Assembly: GCA_015068035.1 (NCBI GenBank)
Contig: SVLI01000001.1
Location: forward strand, 62,001-126,000
Direction of reading: 5' to 3'
Origin: Oscillospiraceae bacterium
Lineage (GTDB): Bacteria; Bacillota; Clostridia; Oscillospirales; Oscillospiraceae
DNA length: 64,000 bases
Below are positions 41,100-49,279 of this stretch, piece after piece (the first letter of the stretch is position 1; every line of letters starts with the position of its first letter). The position numbers were made by a program, and so were the translations under genes. The notes below the pieces were generated by a model. The model worked only from the letters and a program-made list of their open reading frames with translations. It searched no databases and was not told the origin of the DNA.

Positions 41100-42104
41100 T
41101 CAATGGTTGTAGTACCAGGGCTTGACGTACTCCTCGTAGAACTCCTGGAGCTTGGCGTTCTTGCGCTCTCTGCCTTCGACGTCGCCGTCGCTGGAAGCGT
41201 GCGCAGTCCATGCAAAGCCGCCGCCGGGGGCGAGCTTATCCACGCACTCCTTGGCCGCTTCCAGAGTCAGCTCATCGGGCGAGCTGGCCCAGCTTGCCGG
41301 GCCCTGAGAATCCCAGCCGCCGATGATGGCGAGCTTTCTGCCGTACTTGGCCTTGATGCCGACCAGGTCGTTTTCAACCTGCGCCGGATCCCAGCCGGAA
41401 ATGCCCATGTCGATCCAGTCGTCGATGAAGTCCTCGCAGCGGCCGCAGTCGTGCATGAGCACCTTGCAGCCCGCATTCAGGGCGAGCTCGCACTGCTTGC
41501 GCTGGAAGGGGATCACCAGGCGGCGGTTCATCTCGGGAGAGATGAAGGGGTTGAGCTTGGTGGCGTTATCATCGAGGATGTACCAGATGTCGGGCTTGTA
41601 GTACTCCAGGAAGATCTTTTCCTTCTTCAGATCATACTCGCTGAGATAGGTGAACAGATCATAGACGGAATCCGGATCCTCGTACATAGCCAGCAGGCCG
41701 CCGGTGAAGCCCATGAAGCTCATCAGCGTCTGGAAATAGGAGCCGGCCGCCATCATAAGGGGCTTGTTCACGCGGTCATAATCCGCCAGATCCTTCTTGG
41801 CAGCCTCTGCCCAGTCCACATCGGGAATCTCGGGGGTGCGAATGATCTTCTCCCAATCGGCAACGTCCTCCAGAAGGATCTTGCCCGGAGCTGGCATGGG
41901 GGGCAGCTCCGGATTGCTGAGCACGGGGGCGTATTCCACACCGAGCTCATCCACAAAGCCGCCGTTTTCCGTCTCATAGCCGTTTCCGAACTTGACGCTG
42001 GGGCGGATCATCCAGCCCATCATCTCAAACTTCGGAACGTACTCCGGCATCTGACCGGACATCAGGCGGAGAAAATTCTCCTTAACTGTCAGTTTGTATT
42101 CCAT
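41100..42104 (-). CDS. URO-D-superfamily protein, possible corrinoid-type methyltransferase
   Basis: The 334-residue protein belongs to the uroporphyrinogen decarboxylase superfamily, which also contains MtaA/MtbA-type corrinoid methyltransferases. KVLMHDCGRCEDFIDDWIDM near residue 220 fits the zinc motif HxCG of the methyltransferase branch. The third ligand, usually Cys in an LxPGC motif, appears as LAPGGGFAWTAH and is not evident. No haem-synthesis genes are near, so decarboxylation of uroporphyrinogen is unlikely. The gene follows an SDR gene by 59 bases on the same strand and ends at a strong terminator. A corrinoid protein gene is not in the window. A ribosome site AGAAAGG precedes the start. 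Confidence 0.8.
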   Translation of the reverse strand: MEYKLTVKENFLRLMSGQMPEYVPKFEMMGWMIRPSVKFGNGYETENGGFVDELGVEYAPVLSNPELPPMPAPGKILLEDVADWEKIIRTPEIPDVDWAEAAKKDLADYDRVNKPLMMAAGSYFQTLMSFMGFTGGLLAMYEDPDSVYDLFTYLSEYDLKKEKIFLEYYKPDIWYILDDNATKLNPFISPEMNRRLVIPFQRKQCELALNAGCKVLMHDCGRCEDFIDDWIDMGISGWDPAQVENDLVGIKAKYGRKLAIIGGWDSQGPASWASSPDELTLEAAKECVDKLAPGGGFAWTAHASSDGDVEGRERKNAKLQEFYEEYVKPWYYNH

Positions 42105-42163
42105 TGAACAACATCCTTTCTAATGTTGAAAGTGCGCCGGGATGGGAAAAATATCTGCGCTTC

Positions 42164-42910
42164 TTATGCGCGCATCATGCCGTCCACGCTCAGGACAGCG
42201 CCGGAGATGTAGCTCGCCTTGTCGGAAGCGAGGAAGACGTACGCGTTGGCAATATCCTCCGGCTCGCCAAGGCGGCGGAGCGGAATCTGCCCGATCATCG
42301 GCTCAATGTACTCCTTCGGCACGGCGCGCATCATGTCCGTGTTGATGATGCCGGGCGCCACCGCGCAAACGCGGATGCCCTTCGGGCCCAGCTCGCGCGC
42401 GAGAGAAAGCGTCAAGCCGTTGACGGCAAACTTGGAAGTCGGGTAGGCCATTCCGGAGGGCTGGCCGGAAATGCTCACCATGGAAGAGGTGTTAAGAATG
42501 ACACCGCTGCCCGCGGCAATCATGTGGTCCACAACCGCTCTGGTGCATTTGTACATACCCTTGACGTTGAGGTCGATGACCTTATCAAAAGTTTCATCCG
42601 TATAATTGACGAAAGGCGTATCCTCCGACACACCGGCGTTGTTCACCAGGATGTCAATGCGGCCGTATTCCGCGGCCACAGCGTCAAACGCCGCCTTGAT
42701 GCTCTCGGAATCCGAGAGATCCGGCAAAATAGCCGATACCTTCGCATCGGGCATCTCTGCTTTCAGCTCAGCAACGGCCTTGTCCGCCGTCGCCTGACGG
42801 GAAGCGCACAGAACGACTGTCGCCCCCTCTTTCAAAAATGCCTTCACGGTTGCAAAACCGATACCGCGGCTGCCGCCGGTTACGATCGCGATTTTGTTTT
42901 CCAGCAACAT
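42164..42910 (-). CDS. Short-chain dehydrogenase (FabG-like)
   Basis: This 248-residue classical SDR has the cofactor motif TGGSRGIGFAT at residue 11, NNAG in ILVNNAGVSEDTPF, a catalytic Ser in NTSSMVSISG, and Tyr/Lys in MAYPTSKFAVNG. It ends with the typical SYISGAVLSVDGG-like block, here SGAVLSVDGMM. Length and motif spacing are those of 3-oxoacyl-ACP reductase-like enzymes, but the operon partner is a URO-D-family protein rather than fatty-acid genes, so the true substrate is probably different. The start at 42910 follows GAGGAGG by about eight bases. The promoter is at 42960-42988. Confidence 0.9.
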   Translation of the reverse strand: MLLENKIAIVTGGSRGIGFATVKAFLKEGATVVLCASRQATADKAVAELKAEMPDAKVSAILPDLSDSESIKAAFDAVAAEYGRIDILVNNAGVSEDTPFVNYTDETFDKVIDLNVKGMYKCTRAVVDHMIAAGSGVILNTSSMVSISGQPSGMAYPTSKFAVNGLTLSLARELGPKGIRVCAVAPGIINTDMMRAVPKEYIEPMIGQIPLRRLGEPEDIANAYVFLASDKASYISGAVLSVDGMMRA

Positions 42911-42959
42911 ACATTTGTCCTCCTCGCATGGGATATAAAGATTTTTATATACACTTTTG

Positions 42960-42988
42960 ATTATATCAGCCACATCTGCCAAACGCAA
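42960..42988 (-). promoter_or_regulatory. Promoter for the SDR/URO-D operon
   Basis: TTGCGT (42988-42983) and a perfect TATAAT (42965-42960) on the minus strand have a 17-base spacer. Confidence 0.75.
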
Positions 42989-43044
42989 GAAAAATCGAAA
43001 CCGATTTGCGGCAAAAGCGGAACTTTTCTCAAAACTTTGGTTTT

Positions 43045-43497
43045 TTATTGGTGAATATACATTCTCGATGGCTCTGCTTCGCCGTCTCCCTGCGCCATGC
43101 ACAGGAAGCTCCAGCCATAGCGCTCGTAAAAGCCCGTGTGATCCGTGAGCAGATAGACCGGCGTGATGCCTTTGCTTCTCAGCTCCTCCACGACCCGGCG
43201 CAGCAGCTGCCCGGCAATGCCCTTGCCGCGGTGCGCCGGCTCTGTGTACACCGCGCAGACGTTCGGGCTCAGGTCCTTGCGGTCGTGGAAGTCGTTTTCA
43301 ATCACGCCCAGCCCCGCCACGATTTCCTCCCCGTCCAGACAGAGATACCAGCCGTATTCCGTTTCGTTTTGCAGATAGGCCTCCATGCATTCCAGATAGG
43401 CCGCTTTCGGCACGCGCCACTTGCTGCTGAACCATTCGGCGGCGCTGTCCATTAACTGCGGCCGCTGCCGCAGGTTAATATATGTATAGCTCTGCAT
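43045..43497 (-). CDS. GNAT N-acetyltransferase
   Basis: This 150-residue GNAT enzyme has the core VIENDFHDRKDLSPNVCAVY then EPAHRGKGIAGQLLRRVVEE near residue 87, the acetyl-CoA loop being HRGKGIAG. GFYERYGWSFL near 126 is the usual C-terminal strand-helix. The N-terminal part (AAEWFSSKWRVPKAAYLECM) is typical of a group often annotated as GNAT with unknown substrate. GGGAGAGGGG precedes the start. It lies between the SDR promoter and the G3E GTPase gene on the same strand. Confidence 0.88.
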   Translation of the reverse strand: MQSYTYINLRQRPQLMDSAAEWFSSKWRVPKAAYLECMEAYLQNETEYGWYLCLDGEEIVAGLGVIENDFHDRKDLSPNVCAVYTEPAHRGKGIAGQLLRRVVEELRSKGITPVYLLTDHTGFYERYGWSFLCMAQGDGEAEPSRMYIHQ

Positions 43498-43647
43498 ATT
43501 CGTCCCCTCTCCCGCAAATTCCGCTTTGCCGCCGCAGCCGCGAAGCGCACATCCGGGATTTTCGCAATTTTTGCCCGCCGCCCTGCCGGAAAGGCGCTTT
43601 TCCCTCGCCGGGCAGAGAAACGGCGCGCTGCTGTTCAGGCGCTTTCG

Positions 43648-44694
43648 TCAGATCAGCTCTTTCCGGAACACCCGCAGCTCCAGCTGATATGCCTCCGACA
43701 CCTGTTCCACAACCGCCGTAACCGCCTTGTCCAGCGCTTCGCCGTCGCCGAAGGCGCTGGAGTTGAGTACCACAGCGATCTCGGTGCAGGGCTGGGTAAA
43801 GCTTTGATTCACCTCAACATCCCGCCCGGTGCCCATCAGGTCCGCCTTGGCATATTCCCCCTCCGGCGTCCATGCAAGCAGCTTCATGTGGGGCATCTCC
43901 GCCCCCAGCGCCCTGACGGCGGCTTTCACGCCCTCCGCCAGCGCCATGAGATAATCGTTGCCATCAAAGCTGTCGCAGCAGACCGTGGCAAAATACTGCA
44001 GGTTATACTCGCAGACCTGATCCATGATTTTGGTGAAGGCCTCGCCGCCGTAGCCGATGTCCGGCCTGTGCATGGAGGCCTTGCCCTCCGTCAGCGCCCG
44101 GGAAAGCGCCGGCAGATTCTCTCCCGTGCGCGCGCTGATGCACAGCAGCGCAGCCTGCGGATACTGCGCCCTCAGCCAGTCGGCGCAGGCGGCTTTCTCC
44201 TCTTCGTCGATGGTGTCGATTTTGTTGAGGACGATAAGGTCCGCCTCCACGAGCTGGGTGTTGAGAATGTAGAGCAGATCCCCGTCAAAGCCTTCCCGCA
44301 GCAGCTCCACCGTGCGCGGCTCCACCAGAACCGTGAACGGCCCGAGTTCACAGGCGCCGGGAAATTTTTCGCTCAGGCCGTGATAAACATGCTCCAGCGC
44401 GCCGACGCCAAAGCCGGGAATGTCCGAAACCACCAGCTCGCATCCGGCGTCGTACAGGGAATTCAAACGCTCCATCAGCTGCTCGTTGACATAGCAGATG
44501 CAGTTGCCGGTGATTTCCGATGCGTTGCAGCCGGAGAATTTTGCCAAGCGGTTATCCGCAAGCCCGTCGCCGCCCAGATCGTTTGTGATCATGGCGGCTT
44601 TGCCCCGGTTTTCGCTGTGCCACTTCGTCAGCGCCATCATGGCCGTGGTCTTTCCCGCGCCGAGAAAGCCGGAAAAAACTGCAAATTTCTTCAT
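43648..44694 (-). CDS. G3E-family (CobW/COG0523) GTPase
   Basis: The 348-residue protein is a G3E P-loop GTPase of the CobW/YeiR/UreG group, which help insert metals or act with cobalamin enzymes. Walker A is FSGFLGAGKTTAMM at residue 7, Walker B is in ELVVSDIPGFGVG near 97, and NKID near 172 gives guanine specificity. The family's metal-binding CxCC appears here as NCICYV, missing the last Cys. The C-terminal half (from about 215) is a separate domain not recognised. The start at 44694 follows GGAGG. The gene has a good promoter and lies a few kilobases upstream of a URO-D-family gene, a pairing that would suit corrinoid biology. Confidence 0.85.
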   Translation of the reverse strand: MKKFAVFSGFLGAGKTTAMMALTKWHSENRGKAAMITNDLGGDGLADNRLAKFSGCNASEITGNCICYVNEQLMERLNSLYDAGCELVVSDIPGFGVGALEHVYHGLSEKFPGACELGPFTVLVEPRTVELLREGFDGDLLYILNTQLVEADLIVLNKIDTIDEEEKAACADWLRAQYPQAALLCISARTGENLPALSRALTEGKASMHRPDIGYGGEAFTKIMDQVCEYNLQYFATVCCDSFDGNDYLMALAEGVKAAVRALGAEMPHMKLLAWTPEGEYAKADLMGTGRDVEVNQSFTQPCTEIAVVLNSSAFGDGEALDKAVTAVVEQVSEAYQLELRVFRKELI

Positions 44695-44727
44695 CTGTGT
44701 GCCTCCAGAAGCTGTTTTTGTATGTGC

Positions 44728-44756
44728 ATTATAAAGCAAAGCGCGCCCGTGTTCAA
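44728..44756 (-). promoter_or_regulatory. Promoter for the G3E GTPase gene
   Basis: TTGAAC (44756-44751) and a perfect TATAAT (44733-44728) on the minus strand have a 17-base spacer. Confidence 0.75.
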
Positions 44757-44829
44757 GCTCTGCCGCCCGGTTTCGGAAAAGGCCGGTTTCGCTTTCCCCT
44801 TGCCGCGGGAAGCTGCGCAAAATTGCAAA

Positions 44830-44857
44830 CCCCCGAACGCCGCTTAGCGTTCGGGGG
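44830..44857 (-). terminator. Terminator after the lipoprotein gene
   Basis: A perfect 11-bp stem (44830-44840 with 44847-44857) is followed on the minus strand by TTTGCAATTTTG. Confidence 0.75.
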
Positions 44858-44878
44858 TTATATGCTTCAAAGCTTGCT

Positions 44879-45664
44879 TCACAGCCAATAATAGCCGGCT
44901 GCGATCTGCTGCAGCTCCGCCTCGGAAGGCGCAACAAGCGTGATGTTGCCAACGTGACGGTCGCAAAGCACCGAGAAGGTTTTGACATACATCGTGAGGC
45001 CACCGGCCTCGGCATATATATACATGCACTCGAGCGTTTCCCCGTCGATCTCCACTTCACCCAGCGTTGCCGAAACATTGGTATAGCCCATGTTCTCGTA
45101 AGCTTCCTTTACAATATCCAAAGTCGCTTCAATCGTGGCTTTGGTGTCGTATGTCATGATCTGCATCGCCGTGAGCTTCTGGAAATTCACGTTGACATTG
45201 GCAATTCCGTTTGGATCCTGCGCCATCATGTCATACACGATGTCCGCGTTTGCCATCTGCTCAGCAAAATCCTCGGGCACGTATTCCTGCGTTGCGCCGT
45301 TGAGCTCGGCAATTTCCTGCTCGCTGCTGAAGACCCAGGAATCCGGAAATTCACAGCCGAGACCCAGATACTCGTTTTCCCAAACCTGACCGGACACGGT
45401 GCCGAGGGCGAACTTCTTCGCCTCCTGCTCAGGCTCCGTTTCCGGCTCTTCACCCTCCTGCGCGGATGCATCCTCATGCTCCGGATCGCCGGAAGCTTCA
45501 TCCTCCTGCGCGGAGACATCTTCATCTGTCGCAACGCCGGAATTCACCTCATCCTCCACACCGGCGGGGCTTTCCGGCTCGTCCGGCTCTTCCGCCGGCG
45601 AACCGCAAGCCGCGAATGTAAACAGCAGCAAAAGCGCGAGCAGCCATGCAGCAATTTTCTTCAT
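44879..45664 (-). CDS. Putative lipoprotein of unknown function
   Basis: The 261-residue product has a lipoprotein signal (MKKIAAWLLALLLLFTFAAC) with the lipobox FAAC. A strongly acidic linker of about 65 residues follows, containing two related SAQE(D/G)E segments. The C-terminal domain of about 170 residues begins ENEYLGLGCEFPDSWVFSSE, a pattern seen in PsbP/DUF1795-like domains of secreted proteins. Two ATGs compete as start: 45670 is only two bases from AGGAGG, so 45664 is preferred. It is the last of two neighbouring lipoprotein genes on this strand. Role unknown. Confidence 0.78.
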   Translation of the reverse strand: MKKIAAWLLALLLLFTFAACGSPAEEPDEPESPAGVEDEVNSGVATDEDVSAQEDEASGDPEHEDASAQEGEEPETEPEQEAKKFALGTVSGQVWENEYLGLGCEFPDSWVFSSEQEIAELNGATQEYVPEDFAEQMANADIVYDMMAQDPNGIANVNVNFQKLTAMQIMTYDTKATIEATLDIVKEAYENMGYTNVSATLGEVEIDGETLECMYIYAEAGGLTMYVKTFSVLCDRHVGNITLVAPSEAELQQIAAGYYWL

Positions 45665-45840
45665 ATTCATTTCCTCCTGATCGTGATGCCTTGATTCTAA
45701 AACCTATGCACCGTTTGCCGGAAATTTTACTCCCGGACCCAAAAACACTTTTCACGCGATTGCGCGCATGGGCCTTGCAAAGCCTCCCGCGCCGTTTTGC
45801 AGCCACACGGAAGCGGCAGCGCCCAAGGGTCAAATCTGCC

Positions 45841-46725
45841 TCAATAATAGAGCTTGCGGATGACCTGCTCGCATTCCTGCGCGTTCATGCCGGGGCGAAT
45901 CTCCGGATGGTACAGCAGGCGCAAAATCAGCTCATCGACGGCCGTGAGCCACTGTGGCTCCGAATAGGCCTGATAAATCAGGCTGTCCGGGCGAAGGTTC
46001 GTGTCCTGCACGGGGCCGAGGCCGTTATAGATTTCTTCCAGAATCACCGAATTCCGGAGTGTTTGGCTAAGATCGTGGCGGACGCAAATGATGCCGTCGT
46101 AAATTTCGTTATCCATGTACCAATATCTCACCGCGCCGTCCGTGTACTCAAAATCCGGCCCCATCCGCTCCAGCAGTTCCTGCTGGGAGCAAATATAGAT
46201 CCGCAGATTTCTTTCCAGCGGATCCTCGGTGCGGGAGATTCCGGGAAAGCCCTCCACGCCGTTGAGCCAGTCCATGAAAGACTGCAGCACAGTCAAATCC
46301 TCATCGGTATAATCTCCCTCAAATGTGAAGCAAACGGGCGCAACCCATTTCTGCACAAGGCTGGGATCTCCGGCATTGACGAACTCACTGTCCAGACAGA
46401 CCTCGTTGAAGTATCGAATTACATCCTCCACGGAAACGCCCGGGATATACAGCGCGGAATGCTCCGGCTGCGGCGTGGGCGTCGGCTCGGGAGTGGGTGT
46501 CGGAGTGGGTTCGGGCGTCGGTTCCGGGGTCGGTGTAGGCTCCGGAGTGGCCGTTTCCGCGGGTTCTTCCGTCGTTACAGGCTCGGTATTCTCCGGCTGC
46601 GGCGACTCCACCGCTGACGGATTCCCCGTCTCCGCGGGGTCGGGCGGCTCCGCCGGCGCACCGGTGCATGTGGACAGACACAGGATCAAAACAACAGCAA
46701 ACAGACATAGGATGCCTTTTTTCAT
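45841..46725 (-). CDS. Lipoprotein with DUF2927 domain
   Basis: The 294-residue protein has a lipoprotein signal peptide (lipobox LSTC) and a long TPEP/PTPTP-repeat linker (about residues 60-88). A C-terminal domain resembling DUF2927 starts near 97 (VSVEDVIRYFNEVCLDSEF). The closing pattern NSVILEEIYNGLGPVQDTNL then DSLIYQ and LILRLLYHPEIRPGM fits DUF2927, whose members are secreted proteins of unknown function often compared with metalloproteases. GAGGTG precedes the start. It lies 176 bases upstream of the next lipoprotein gene on the same strand. Confidence 0.8.
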   Translation of the reverse strand: MKKGILCLFAVVLILCLSTCTGAPAEPPDPAETGNPSAVESPQPENTEPVTTEEPAETATPEPTPTPEPTPEPTPTPTPEPTPTPQPEHSALYIPGVSVEDVIRYFNEVCLDSEFVNAGDPSLVQKWVAPVCFTFEGDYTDEDLTVLQSFMDWLNGVEGFPGISRTEDPLERNLRIYICSQQELLERMGPDFEYTDGAVRYWYMDNEIYDGIICVRHDLSQTLRNSVILEEIYNGLGPVQDTNLRPDSLIYQAYSEPQWLTAVDELILRLLYHPEIRPGMNAQECEQVIRKLYY

Positions 46726-46833
46726 GCGCTTTCACCTCTTGAATACTAATACCACAACCACCGGCAGATTGCAACCGCGGCGCAGAGATTCCCATATTGC
46801 CGCTTCAAGAAATTCCAATCCCCCAACATAACT

Positions 46834-46863
46834 ATCGGGCAGACACCGCGGTGTCTGCCCGAT
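46834..46863 (-). terminator. Perfect 30-base palindrome after the second MATE gene
   Basis: Two 15-base arms meet without a spacer (centre CCGCGG). It lies 60 bases after the MATE stop codon. No T-run follows on either strand, so it may be a terminator-like stem or a protein-binding palindrome. Confidence 0.5.
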
Positions 46864-46922
46864 ATTGGCCATTATTATCTCAAGTGAGTTCCGAGATATT
46901 TTTACAGCAGGAAGCGCCTGCT

Positions 46923-48320
46923 TCACAGACTTGAAGGTGCAGCCTTCAAGGATTTTAAGAAAGGCACAGTCAAAGCAGCAGCAACAATCATTGCAAGGAA
47001 GTCCGCAGAGGGGGCGGCATACAGAATTGCCTCAACACCGCCAAACACCGCGGGATAAATAATAATCAAGGGAATAAAGCATACGATGTCGCGAATCATG
47101 GATGCCACCACTGCACGAACGGGTTTGCCAACCGCCTGGAAGAAGATAGAGGTCATTTTAATAATGCAGGTAAAGGTGACGAGGCAAAGGAAAATGCGGA
47201 AACATTTTTCGCCGAACACCCAATAATCTTCTGGATTGGGAATGTTGGTCGGTGCACCAAACATACCGACAACAGCGTGGGGAGCCAATTCAAACAGCGC
47301 GGTAGATGCCAGCCCGATCACAACGGTGCAAAACAGGATCTTCTTATAAAGCTCCTTTACTCTGTCATAGTTCTTTGCACCCATATTGTAGCTTATGATC
47401 GGCTGACAGCCGAGAACAATGCCAACCACAAGATTGATTACAACGGTAAACACCTTGCTCTCGATACCGATAATGGCAATTGGAATATCCGCACCATAAT
47501 GTGAGATTGCACCGTATTTCGCAAGAAGGATATTGCATACGAGCGAAATGATTACAATGGTCATCTGGGTGATAAAGGAAGATGCACCCAACTGCAGCGC
47601 ACCGCTGAACGCCTTAAAATCCGGCACAAAGCTTTTAAGTGTGAGCTTAAAGGTTTTTGTGCGGAAGAAATACACGAGGGTAATAATAAAGGAAACAGTC
47701 TGCCCGATAACGGTAGCAAGTGCAGCGCCGAACATTCCCCACTTTGTGCCAAAGATAAACACCGGATCGAGGATAATATTTATCAAAGCGCCTGCAACCA
47801 TTGAAGCCATTGACCACGCAGGACTGCCATCTGCACGAACAACCGCGTTCATCATATTGGAAAGCATATAGATCGGGAAGAAAGCAAGAATGATGTTGAA
47901 ATATTCTATTGCATATCCAATGCTGTTTTCTGAGGCACCAAACAAGGTGAGCAACTGTGTTTTAAATGGATAGAAGAACGCCATTAACACAAGTGAAGAA
48001 AAAAGGGTAACGACGATGCCCGTACCAATTGCCTGTGTTGCATTCCCGGTGTCTCTCTTGCCCTGGCAGATATTCAGATAAGCGGCACAGCCGTCACCAA
48101 AACACCACGCAAATGCCTGTGCAATAATAAAGATGGGGAAAACCACACCTGTAGCAGCGTTCCCGAGCGCACTCAGCTCACTGTTTCCGATAAAGATCTG
48201 GTCAACGATGTTATACAATGCGCTGACCAGCAGGGATAATACGCAGGGAATAGAAAACTTCAGCATCAGCTTTGAAATTTTATCTTTCCCCAAGAATTGA
48301 GAATTCTGTTCTTGATTCAT
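46923..48320 (-). CDS. MATE-family efflux transporter with attenuated leader
   Basis: The 465-residue protein has twelve membrane helices and MATE blocks: FSIPCVLSLLVSALYNIVDQ near residue 22, and NIILDPVFIFGTKWGMFGAA near 185, characteristic of the DinF/NorM-like bacterial branch. Base use is AT-richer than in the surroundings. GGAGG precedes the start. Its promoter is followed almost at once by an intrinsic terminator (48393-48435), so most transcripts may stop before the gene unless something prevents termination. A TetR regulator lies upstream on the same strand. Substrate unknown. Confidence 0.92.
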   Translation of the reverse strand: MNQEQNSQFLGKDKISKLMLKFSIPCVLSLLVSALYNIVDQIFIGNSELSALGNAATGVVFPIFIIAQAFAWCFGDGCAAYLNICQGKRDTGNATQAIGTGIVVTLFSSLVLMAFFYPFKTQLLTLFGASENSIGYAIEYFNIILAFFPIYMLSNMMNAVVRADGSPAWSMASMVAGALINIILDPVFIFGTKWGMFGAALATVIGQTVSFIITLVYFFRTKTFKLTLKSFVPDFKAFSGALQLGASSFITQMTIVIISLVCNILLAKYGAISHYGADIPIAIIGIESKVFTVVINLVVGIVLGCQPIISYNMGAKNYDRVKELYKKILFCTVVIGLASTALFELAPHAVVGMFGAPTNIPNPEDYWVFGEKCFRIFLCLVTFTCIIKMTSIFFQAVGKPVRAVVASMIRDIVCFIPLIIIYPAVFGGVEAILYAAPSADFLAMIVAAALTVPFLKSLKAAPSSL

Positions 48321-48392
48321 AAAAACCTCCAGATTTGAATAATCTTTGGAGTCTTTATCGGAGAAAAGCTACCTGAAAACTACGCCAAACGC

Positions 48393-48435
48393 AAAAAAAC
48401 AGTGCATAGAATCTTGTCGCGATTCTACGCACTGT
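48393..48435 (-). terminator. Promoter-proximal terminator (attenuator) of the MATE gene
   Basis: A perfect 15-bp stem (48435-48421 with 48413-48399, minus-strand order) is followed by seven T residues. It starts about 11 bases after the predicted transcript start and 73 bases before the MATE start codon. Confidence 0.85.
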
Positions 48436-48452
48436 GGCTGTTCGACAAATAT

Positions 48453-48481
48453 AGTATAGCACAAACGGTTTGATTTGTCAA
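48453..48481 (-). promoter_or_regulatory. Consensus promoter for the second MATE gene
   Basis: TTGACA (48481-48476) and TATACT (48458-48453) on the minus strand have a 17-base spacer. Transcription should begin near 48446. Confidence 0.88.
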
Positions 48482-48597
48482 AGCGTGATTTTAGAAAAGC
48501 CGCAAAATATCAGCAAGCGAACAAAGCCCCGGATAATTCATTATGCAAACGCAGGGAAGCGCTTTGTCGACCGCTTCAACAGCTGCTTTTTGCTTTC

Positions 48598-49116
48598 CTA
48601 CCGACCTCTGTATTCCTGCTTTAAGACCTCTGCCATTTCTTCGGGTGATTCCTGACATCCGCCCGAAAGCCAAAGCTTAATAATGGCATTGAGTCCGTTT
48701 CTGAAAAATTCAATATGATATTTGATGTTGCTATCCACATGTTCCTGTTCAGCCCGTCTTGTATCATAAATCGTAATCAGATGTTTGTCGTCATAACACA
48801 GCTTGAAATACGTCTTGTAGAAAATCTGATTTTCTTTGATATGGGTAAACATCTTCAGCGCGCCGGTGCGCTCATTGAAATAATCATAATCCGCAAACAA
48901 ATTGCTGAAATCGTTTTCAAGCTTTTCTCTCATTTTGTCCGCAAGATCGAATATATCCATATAATTTGCATAGAACGTGCTGCGGTTGAGTTCCGTCATC
49001 TTAATAAGATCCGAAACGGTAATGTCCTTAATCTCGCGGGTTTGCAGCAGTTCTATAAACGCCTTTTCGATTTTCTCCTGCGACTCCCGACGCCGTTTAT
49101 TGTTCTTTACGTTCAT
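48598..49116 (-). CDS. TetR/AcrR-family regulator
   Basis: This 172-residue regulator has a TetR N-terminal domain (ITVSDLIKMTELNRSTFYAN near residue 32) and a C-terminal TetR_C_7-like domain. The ATG at 49116 follows TGGAG at seven bases. It is divergent from the two membrane-protein genes at 49280 and upstream of the second MATE gene. Three copies of a TTATTCCAACAC-like sequence in the divergent region are probable operators. The regulated genes could be the membrane pair, itself, or the MATE exporter. Confidence 0.9.
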   Translation of the reverse strand: MNVKNNKRRRESQEKIEKAFIELLQTREIKDITVSDLIKMTELNRSTFYANYMDIFDLADKMREKLENDFSNLFADYDYFNERTGALKMFTHIKENQIFYKTYFKLCYDDKHLITIYDTRRAEQEHVDSNIKYHIEFFRNGLNAIIKLWLSGGCQESPEEMAEVLKQEYRGR

Positions 49117-49128
49117 AACCAATCTCCA

Positions 49129-49182
49129 TTATTCCAACACCTGCGGCCAAATTGATGGCCGCATTTCCGTTTATTCCAACAC
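49129..49182. promoter_or_regulatory. Paired TetR operator candidates
   Basis: TTATTCCAACAC occurs at 49129-49140 and again at 49171-49182, exactly 42 bases apart (four helical turns). Between them is an inverted repeat GCGGCCA...TGGCCGC (49144-49163). Confidence 0.6.
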
Positions 49183-49200
49183 CCGTCGCCGAATTGTTGA

Positions 49201-49229
49201 TTGTTTCGTCTTTGCCAAAATACTATACT
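49201..49229 (+). promoter_or_regulatory. Promoter for the membrane-protein pair
   Basis: TTGTTT at 49201-49206 and TATACT at 49224-49229 have a 17-base spacer. Confidence 0.55.
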
Positions 49230-49250
49230 ATGCCTGCAATAAAAACACAA

Positions 49251-49262
49251 GTGTTGGATTAA
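49251..49262. promoter_or_regulatory. Third TetR operator candidate, inverted
   Basis: GTGTTGGATTAA is the reverse complement of the operator motif with one mismatch. It lies just after the -10 of the membrane-protein promoter and before its ribosome site. Confidence 0.5.
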
Positions 49263-49279
49263 TGAAAGGAGTCTTTCGG

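Noticed and set aside
40951-41211. N-terminal extension of the cupin frame
   Set aside because: It crosses the upstream terminator and the cupin promoter.
41100-42104. True uroporphyrinogen decarboxylase (hemE)
   Set aside because: No haem genes are nearby, and the HxCG metal motif fits the methyltransferase branch better.
48321-48597. Known riboswitch class upstream of the MATE gene
   Set aside because: The transcript begins almost at the terminator, leaving no room for a guanidine, SAM or similar aptamer.
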